Of a DNA stretch of 64,000 nucleotides, positions 59,609 to 64,000 are shown in pieces; position 1 is the stretch's first letter, and the number at the start of each line of letters is the position of its first letter. Below the pieces are notes generated by a model, which was not told the DNA's origin, made no database searches, and worked only from the letters and a program-made list of their open reading frames with translations. The position numbers were made by a program, and so were the translations under genes. The DNA is from Sphaerisporangium rubeum (lineage in GTDB: Bacteria > Actinomycetota > Actinomycetes > Streptosporangiales > Streptosporangiaceae), in the NCBI RefSeq assembly GCF_014207705.1, contig NZ_JACHIU010000001.1:5510501-5574500 (forward strand), in the 5' to 3' direction.

Positions 59609-60513
59609 GCGGTGACGGTGCGGGGGCGCCGGGTGCCGTTTCTGAGCCCGGATGCGACGGTGAGGCGGGTTTCGGTGGCGGTCAGGCCGATGGCGACCCC
59701 CTGCTGTTCAAGCAAGGTGGTGACCTCGCTCGCGTCGAGGGCGCCGCCTGCCACCAGTTGGCCCAGGGCGGTGGCAGCCAGGTACAACGTGCGGTTGCGC
59801 TGTCCCTTTTTGGCGGCGGCCAGGTGGTCAAGCTCGCCGTTGATCGCGGCGCGCAGGAAGTTGCCGCGCCGGTTCTCGGGCAGGGCCAGGCGGACGGGTT
59901 TGGGCGCCGCCGCGGGTGGGGTTGAAAGACGCTTGGACAGCCAGGGGGGCAGCGGGGCCGGGGGCGCGTTGTGAACGACCTCGTAGGCGCCGGTGCCGTC
60001 GGGCAGGTTGACGAAGCTGCCGGGGGCGACGACGTAGCCGCCGGCGGCGCGGGTGTCGATGAGCCAGCCCAGGCCGTTGCCCTTGTCGCCTTCGGTGTTG
60101 CGTAGCGCCGGGCCGTCGGCAGGGGCGGTGTAGTACAGGTGGGTCCCACGCCGGCGGGTGCGTACCTGGAAGGTTTCGAGGGTGGGGAAGGGTTGGCCGG
60201 CGCGTTCGCAGACCAGTGCCAGGACATCGGCGCCGTCTGCGTCGCCCGGCAGGCCGAGAGAAGGCGGGGGCGTAGCCCCTCCTTTTGGGGTGTCCAGGTC
60301 CAGCACGACCAGGCCGGAAGGGCCGCACGCTATCCCGATGTTGAACGGGCCGCGTGCCCACCATCGCCGGATGGTGGCGGGGTCGGTGGTGGCGCGTTCC
60401 TCCCAGGAGTCGAAGCCACGCGGGGGAACCTTGTCGCCGGGGGTGAGGGGGAAGACGTGCCAGCCGCGGGCGGCGGCGGCCAGGGCGTACCGCAGGGTCG
60501 GGTTGGTGCTCAT
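59605..60513 (-). CDS. Bifunctional DNA primase/polymerase (prim-pol, AICE replication protein)
   Basis: The 302-aa protein has an archaeo-eukaryotic primase fold. It reads LRYALAAAARGWHVFPLTPG, NIGIACGPSGLVVLDLDTPK with the metal-binding DLD, RRRGTHLYYTAPADGPALRN and the GWLIDTRAAGGYVVAPGS segment. It is probably the initiator that primes replication of the excised element, in the class of AICEs with prim-pol type initiators. It forms an operon with the DUF3631 gene. Confidence 0.9.
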   Translation of the reverse strand: MSTNPTLRYALAAAARGWHVFPLTPGDKVPPRGFDSWEERATTDPATIRRWWARGPFNIGIACGPSGLVVLDLDTPKGGATPPPSLGLPGDADGADVLALVCERAGQPFPTLETFQVRTRRRGTHLYYTAPADGPALRNTEGDKGNGLGWLIDTRAAGGYVVAPGSFVNLPDGTGAYEVVHNAPPAPLPPWLSKRLSTPPAAAPKPVRLALPENRRGNFLRAAINGELDHLAAAKKGQRNRTLYLAATALGQLVAGGALDASEVTTLLEQQGVAIGLTATETRLTVASGLRNGTRRPRTVTA

Positions 60514-60566
60514 GACGCCGGTGACCTCCTGTGGTCGGACGTTGTGGCGGTCATGCGGTCATGCGG

Positions 60567-61067
60567 TCAGTCGGTGGCGCTGTCGGCGTGCAGCCACAGC
60601 ACCAGCAGCGCGGCCAGGTGGGTGACGTGGCGGCGTAAGGCGTGGTCGCGGGGGTGGCGCCGGTGCTGGCGGGCGGTGGCGATGTGCCGGGCGATCTCGC
60701 CGAGCGCGGCGGTCGCCTCAGTGAGCCGAGCGCTGTCGAAGTGGTAGGGGGTGGCGGCGTCGTGCCGGGCAGCGCGAAGGCGTTCGATCTCGGTTCGGAT
60801 GTCGTGTGTAGCGGCGGCGTGGCGGCGGTCTTGGGCGTGGTCGTGGACGGCGGTCACGATGAACTCGGCGACGGCGCGGCAGTCTTCGGCGTCGGCCACT
60901 TCGATGTACAGGTCCCATTCCTCGTCGCCGGCGGCGATGGCCCATCGGCCGAACGGGTGTCCGGCGGGGTTGCATTCGGCGGGGACGACGCGCCAGGTCT
61001 GGAGGTCGTGGGTGCCGATCTGTTGCCGGGTGGGGATGGTCGGGCGGTCGGTGTCAGGTGTGGGCAT
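60567..61067 (-). CDS. Hypothetical AICE protein
   Basis: The 166-aa protein is hydrophilic. It has a WRVVPAECNPAGHPFGRWAI and DEEWDLYIEVADAEDCRAVA N-terminal half and a long helical C-terminal half rich in Arg/His (RRHPRDHALRRHVTHL). No family is recognised; genes with this type of N-terminus are common on AICEs. It lies between the prim-pol gene and a zinc-ribbon gene on the same strand. Confidence 0.7.
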   Translation of the reverse strand: MPTPDTDRPTIPTRQQIGTHDLQTWRVVPAECNPAGHPFGRWAIAAGDEEWDLYIEVADAEDCRAVAEFIVTAVHDHAQDRRHAAATHDIRTEIERLRAARHDAATPYHFDSARLTEATAALGEIARHIATARQHRRHPRDHALRRHVTHLAALLVLWLHADSATD

Positions 61068-61094
61068 GGTGGGGATGCTCCTTTGGAGGTGGGG

Positions 61095-61310
61095 TTAGCG
61101 GGTGCCGTCGCGGTGGAGGCGGCGGGCGTAGACGTACAGGCGCCAGCCGATGCGGGGGCGCATGCCGGTGCCGGAGCAGGTGCGGCAGGTGCGGTTCTTG
61201 CCGGGGCGGCAGTGTCGGCAGGTGCCCCAGGGGGAGAGCAGGCACCGGGCGATGTAGCACACAGTGACGATGGGTAGGCAGAGCAGTAGCGCGGTGATGA
61301 GGAGGGTCAC
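61095..61310 (-). CDS. Small membrane protein with zinc-ribbon-like cysteines
   Basis: The 71-aa protein starts with one hydrophobic helix (MTLLITALLLCLPIVTVCYI), followed by two CxxC pairs (CRHC and CRTCSGTG, about 16 residues apart) and a basic tail (RPRIGWRLYVYARRLHRDGTR-like). The cysteine pattern resembles the DnaJ or RNA-polymerase zinc ribbon. Its position among AICE genes suggests a transfer-associated role, which is inference. Confidence 0.65.
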   Translation of the reverse strand: MTLLITALLLCLPIVTVCYIARCLLSPWGTCRHCRPGKNRTCRTCSGTGMRPRIGWRLYVYARRLHRDGTR

Positions 61311-61403
61311 GGGTGGCTCCTGGGCCGTTTCCGGGGCTTTGTGCAGGTGGGCGCTAGCGTGCTAGTCGGCTGGTAGATCAGCGTTTGGGGTGCTAGCGGG
61401 GGT

Positions 61404-61437
61404 GCTACCGGTAGCGGGGGGAACCGCTACCGGTAGC
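61404..61437. repeat. 14-bp stem palindrome of two GCTACCGGTAGC units
   Basis: GCTACCGGTAGCGG (61404-61417) and its complement (61424-61437) are separated by GGGGAA. Each arm contains the perfect palindrome GCTACCGGTAGC. It starts 13 bases beyond the traB stop. It may be the traB terminator or a DNA site recognised by the transfer protein. Confidence 0.6.
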
Positions 61438-61449
61438 GCTGCGATGGGG

Positions 61450-63660
61450 TCATCCGGCGGGACGATCCCGGTTACGTTCGGTGACGAGTTCGGTGATGCG
61501 GTCGCGGTCGATGCCGCGCCGGTTGATCTGCTTTCCGTCGATGCGTCGGCTGATCTGCACGGTGTCGATGCCGTGCGGTTTGAGCGCGGCGGCCAACTGG
61601 TCGCTCTCCCATCCGCCGTAGATCTGCGGGCGCAGCTCGGCCAGGCGGGTGACCACGACTTCCGACCACACCTTGCCCTCACCGGCGGGGACGACGGCCA
61701 GGATGTCCGACAGCAGATCGAACGCCGGCGCGGCGGGTTCGGTGTCGCCGATGGCGTGGCCGGACAGGGTGCCGGCGGCGGTGCGGGCGGCGTGCGCGCG
61801 GGTGACGATCCGTTCGGAGGCGGGTCCATCCAGGTAGGCCGAGCGGACGATCTGGGCGTCTTCGGCGGCGCCGACCAGGTAGCCGATGCCCTTGTCCCGC
61901 ACGGTGAACGTGGTGGCGCGGATGCCGTTGCGGTACGCACTCGTGCCTAACACCATGTCGTTTTCGACCTGGCCCATGACCCGCAGGCAGAACCGGATGC
62001 CGACGTTGGCCGACACGCCGGTGGGGAGGCTGTCTTTGTCGGGGCGCTGGGTGGCCAGCAGCAGGATCACGCCCAGGGCGCGGCCTCGCTTGATGATGGC
62101 GGTGGCCAGGTCCCCGGCTTCCTTGCCGTACTCGGGGTGGGAGAACAGCTCTTGGCATTCGTCGACGGCGAACACCAGCGGGTGCAGGCCAAGCGATCGC
62201 TTAGCCGCGAGTTGAGGGGTGACCTTGTTCTCGGGGCAGATGTCGCGAGGCAGGTTCGAGATCGTTTTGGCGCGGCGTTCCAGGTCCTTGTAGACCTCCC
62301 GCAAGCTGAGCAGGCAGGCATAGATGGTGTCGTCGTCGGGGCCGGAACCGTAGTGGTGGGCAACCGACTCGAACACCGACAGGTCACCTGATCCCTTGAG
62401 TTCGAACAGCCGCAGTTCGGCGGTGGGGTCGAGGGCGGCGGCCAGCAGCAGCACGCGCAGGGCGAAGGTCTTGCCGGCGCCGGGCATCGCGCCGATCAAC
62501 ACGTTCGCGTACATCAGGGGGATGGTGACCGGGCGCATGCGCTGGTCGTGGCCGAACACCACCGGCTTGAACAGGTCGGCGGTGCCGGTCCGGGCCAGCG
62601 GCCAGGCCGGGGCCTTGGCCGATGACATGTCCTGGTCTCCGACCCATAGCACCAGCCGTCCGGCGTGCTGCCCGGGGGCCGATTCTGGCCATACGCAGCC
62701 GAGGGGGCGGCGCAGGCCGGAGGCGAGCCGGTCACGGCGTTCCATGATGTCGGTCACGGTGACGCCGAGCGGCAGGTCCACATCGGCGCGCCAGCCGGGG
62801 CCGTCACGGGTGATCGGTGCGGGGAAACCGATGCCGCGTCCGCCTTTGCCGGTCGCCTTGTTGATCTCGGCGATACCGAGCGCGGCCAGGGCATCGATCA
62901 CGACGGTCGAGGTCAGCCGTTCCACCTTCGTGGCCACCACGGCGCGGTCGATGAGCGGCCGGTCCGCCGGCGCGCCGAGCATGCCCAGCAGGGCCACCAG
63001 CGCGGCCACCGCGCCCCATTGGGCCGACGTCGGGGCGGCGGTGGCCAGCAGCAAAGACGAGATGCCGAACACGATCGCGGCCAGGATCGCCACCGGCAGG
63101 CGAAGCCGCACCCGGGCATCGCGCTGCCGCGACAACTTCAGGTAGGACTCAGGGTCTTCCCTGCGCACTGCCGCCAGCCGTATCGGCTCGCCCTCCAGAT
63201 CGAAAGTCCAGCGGACAAAGCTGGCGACGGTGCGGGCCAGGCCACGCGGGGACCGGGCGGCCAGCCGTCCGGCATACAGCGGGGAGCGCGCGGCGTGGTA
63301 GCCGGTCACGTGCAGGTAGTGGCCACCGGCCCATGCCAGGGTGTCCACCGCTTCGGCACGGGAACGCAGCCACATCGGGACGATCGCCCGGCGCGCCTTG
63401 ACCTTGTCAGCCAGCTCGGCACGCCAGTCACGGCCATCGGTGCCGGGCGGGTCAACACGCGGCGCCGGGCCGTCGCTGTCCTCCTGGCCCTGGTCCGCGG
63501 CGGGCGCGGCGGGTGGGTAGGGGTGGCGTCCGGCGCGGGCGGTCTCGATCGAGACGACCTCAGCGCCGGGGCCGTCGTCGGTCCGGTCCATCGCGGTGTT
63601 GTCGGGGAACAGGTCCCGATCTGGTGCGGGTCGGTCGCCAGGCTGGTTGGGCGGGGTCAT
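61450..63660 (-). CDS. traB: FtsK/SpoIIIE-type DNA translocase TraB
   Basis: The 736-aa protein is the main transfer protein of AICEs: a hexameric motor that moves double-stranded DNA between hyphae. A disordered N-terminus precedes two membrane helices (about 189-207 and 213-229). The motor domain has Walker A GAMPGAGKTF (390-399), Walker B LVFAVDECQE (495-504) and the LLLATQRPDKDSLPTGV motif. The C-terminal winged helix (about 670-736, RRIDGKQINRRGID) should bind the element's clt-like repeats. The ATG at 63660 has GAGGTGA upstream. The start overlaps a small coupled ORF. Confidence 0.92.
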   Translation of the reverse strand: MTPPNQPGDRPAPDRDLFPDNTAMDRTDDGPGAEVVSIETARAGRHPYPPAAPAADQGQEDSDGPAPRVDPPGTDGRDWRAELADKVKARRAIVPMWLRSRAEAVDTLAWAGGHYLHVTGYHAARSPLYAGRLAARSPRGLARTVASFVRWTFDLEGEPIRLAAVRREDPESYLKLSRQRDARVRLRLPVAILAAIVFGISSLLLATAAPTSAQWGAVAALVALLGMLGAPADRPLIDRAVVATKVERLTSTVVIDALAALGIAEINKATGKGGRGIGFPAPITRDGPGWRADVDLPLGVTVTDIMERRDRLASGLRRPLGCVWPESAPGQHAGRLVLWVGDQDMSSAKAPAWPLARTGTADLFKPVVFGHDQRMRPVTIPLMYANVLIGAMPGAGKTFALRVLLLAAALDPTAELRLFELKGSGDLSVFESVAHHYGSGPDDDTIYACLLSLREVYKDLERRAKTISNLPRDICPENKVTPQLAAKRSLGLHPLVFAVDECQELFSHPEYGKEAGDLATAIIKRGRALGVILLLATQRPDKDSLPTGVSANVGIRFCLRVMGQVENDMVLGTSAYRNGIRATTFTVRDKGIGYLVGAAEDAQIVRSAYLDGPASERIVTRAHAARTAAGTLSGHAIGDTEPAAPAFDLLSDILAVVPAGEGKVWSEVVVTRLAELRPQIYGGWESDQLAAALKPHGIDTVQISRRIDGKQINRRGIDRDRITELVTERNRDRPAG

Positions 63661-63797
63661 GATGGGGTCACCTCGTACGTGTTGAAGCGGGCGGGGTGGC
63701 GGGGCGCGGCCGTTGTCTTGGCGGATGGGGCCGCGTCCCGCGTCGTTGCGGGGATGGTGAGGGGCATGGCGGTGGGGGTGATGCGCAGGCCCGTCAC
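63657..63797 (-). CDS. 46-aa ORF coupled on both sides, upstream of traB
   Basis: The frame starts with GTG at 63797 inside the stop of the upstream gene (GTGA) and ends with TGA overlapping the traB start (ATGA). Four-base overlaps at both ends are typical of genuine small genes in actinobacterial operons, and GAGGGG lies five bases before the GTG. The product is Thr/Pro/Ala-rich and basic (TTRDAAPSAKTTAAPRHPAR), with no recognised domain. Confidence 0.55.
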   Translation of the reverse strand: MTGLRITPTAMPLTIPATTRDAAPSAKTTAAPRHPARFNTYEVTPS

Positions 63798-64000
63798 GCC
63801 ATCCCCTCGGCCAGCAGGGCGTCACGGACGGCGCGGGCGTCGTCCATCCCGCACCTGAGAACCTGTCGAAGCTTGTAGGCGCTCGGGGTCGCGGGCAGCT
63901 CTCCGGCGGTGATGAGTGCCCGTGCCCGCTGCACCAAAGCGGGCATCTCGATCACGGACGGCCACGCCGTGTCGGTCGCGGGTGGCCTTACCGGATCATG
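63794..64000 (-). CDS. Partial AICE gene cut by the window edge
   Basis: The last ~68 codons of a minus-strand gene, running off the right edge. It reads MPALVQRARALITAGELPAT near the middle and ends DDARAVRDALLAEGMA. The helical Arg/Ala-rich ending resembles small DNA-associated AICE proteins, but no family is recognised. Its stop overlaps the start of the 46-aa ORF. The start codon lies outside the window. Confidence 0.65.
   Translation of the reverse strand, partial: HDPVRPPATDTAWPSVIEMPALVQRARALITAGELPATPSAYKLRQVLRCGMDDARAVRDALLAEGMA

Larger units (their letters stand above)
55573..64000. mobile_element. Actinomycete integrative and conjugative element (prim-pol type), partial
   Basis: The order att-int-xis-ATPase-prim-pol-small genes-TraB (FtsK-like), all on the minus strand, is that of AICEs, which excise, replicate and transfer as double-stranded DNA by TraB. 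Replication uses a prim-pol protein rather than RepSA. The right end, with the rest of the transfer or regulatory genes and the second att, lies beyond the window. Confidence 0.85.

Overview
The window is very GC-rich, with G/C-ending codons, many GTG starts and tightly overlapping operons. It carries cobalamin genes, a LutABC operon, an F420-type LLM oxidoreductase, PknB-like kinases, a PucR regulator and a prim-pol type integrative element. Together these point to a filamentous actinomycete, probably of the Streptosporangiales (inference from gene content; no search was run).

Layout. 0.3-6.3 kb: MscS channel, truncated haemoglobin and a GH13 glucosidase on the plus strand, converging on ettA and a membrane diguanylate cyclase. 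6.6-9.9 kb: ArsR-like regulator, MFS transporter with a 36-bp repeat array in its central loop, and an SSB paralogue. 10.0-14.3 kb: two coupled dynamin-like GTPases, followed by a 94-bp tandem array that looks like decayed copies of the 3' end of the second GTPase gene. 14.3-18.8 kb: siroheme/cobalamin genes (cysG-type fusion, cobT, a CbiX-type chelatase) and an agmatinase. 19-23 kb: a double-GNAT protein and a NatAB-like ABC operon with its own regulator. 23.3-27.3 kb: lutABC, and a divergent LLM oxidoreductase behind a KstR-type palindrome. 27.4-31 kb: alpha/beta hydrolase, membrane protein, Ser/Thr kinase with WD40 repeats. 31-34.7 kb: DUF6504-dnaE2-like operon behind an SOS box. 34.9-38.9 kb: a complete ABC importer. 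38.9-43.3 kb: a second kinase with an extracellular jelly-roll-like domain, and a single ORF joining a GH1 beta-glucosidase to a LacI regulator. 43.6-53.6 kb: quinone oxidoreductase, SHOCT protein plus a 35-aa coupled membrane protein, PucR/ABC operon, MOSC protein, DCC protein, cobD, a phosphotransferase, and a tyrosine recombinase whose catalytic tyrosine is phenylalanine.

From 53.7 kb to the right edge is an integrated region at a tRNA-Arg(TCT) gene. The intact tRNA is followed by a frameshifted 3' remnant of an integrase and two lower-GC cargo genes. Next come a degraded copy of the tRNA 3' end and then a second, intact element (xis-int, an IS5-type insertion, a DUF3631 ATPase, a prim-pol replication protein, small proteins and an FtsK-like TraB). 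This looks like tandem accretion of actinomycete integrative and conjugative elements (AICEs). The second element runs off the window.

Main points to follow up are the GH1-LacI single polypeptide, the nucleophile-less recombinase, the decayed 3'-end array, the nested AICEs with several unexplained palindromes and GGGACGGCT repeats, and three copies of a palindromic element lying at the 3' ends of minus-strand genes.
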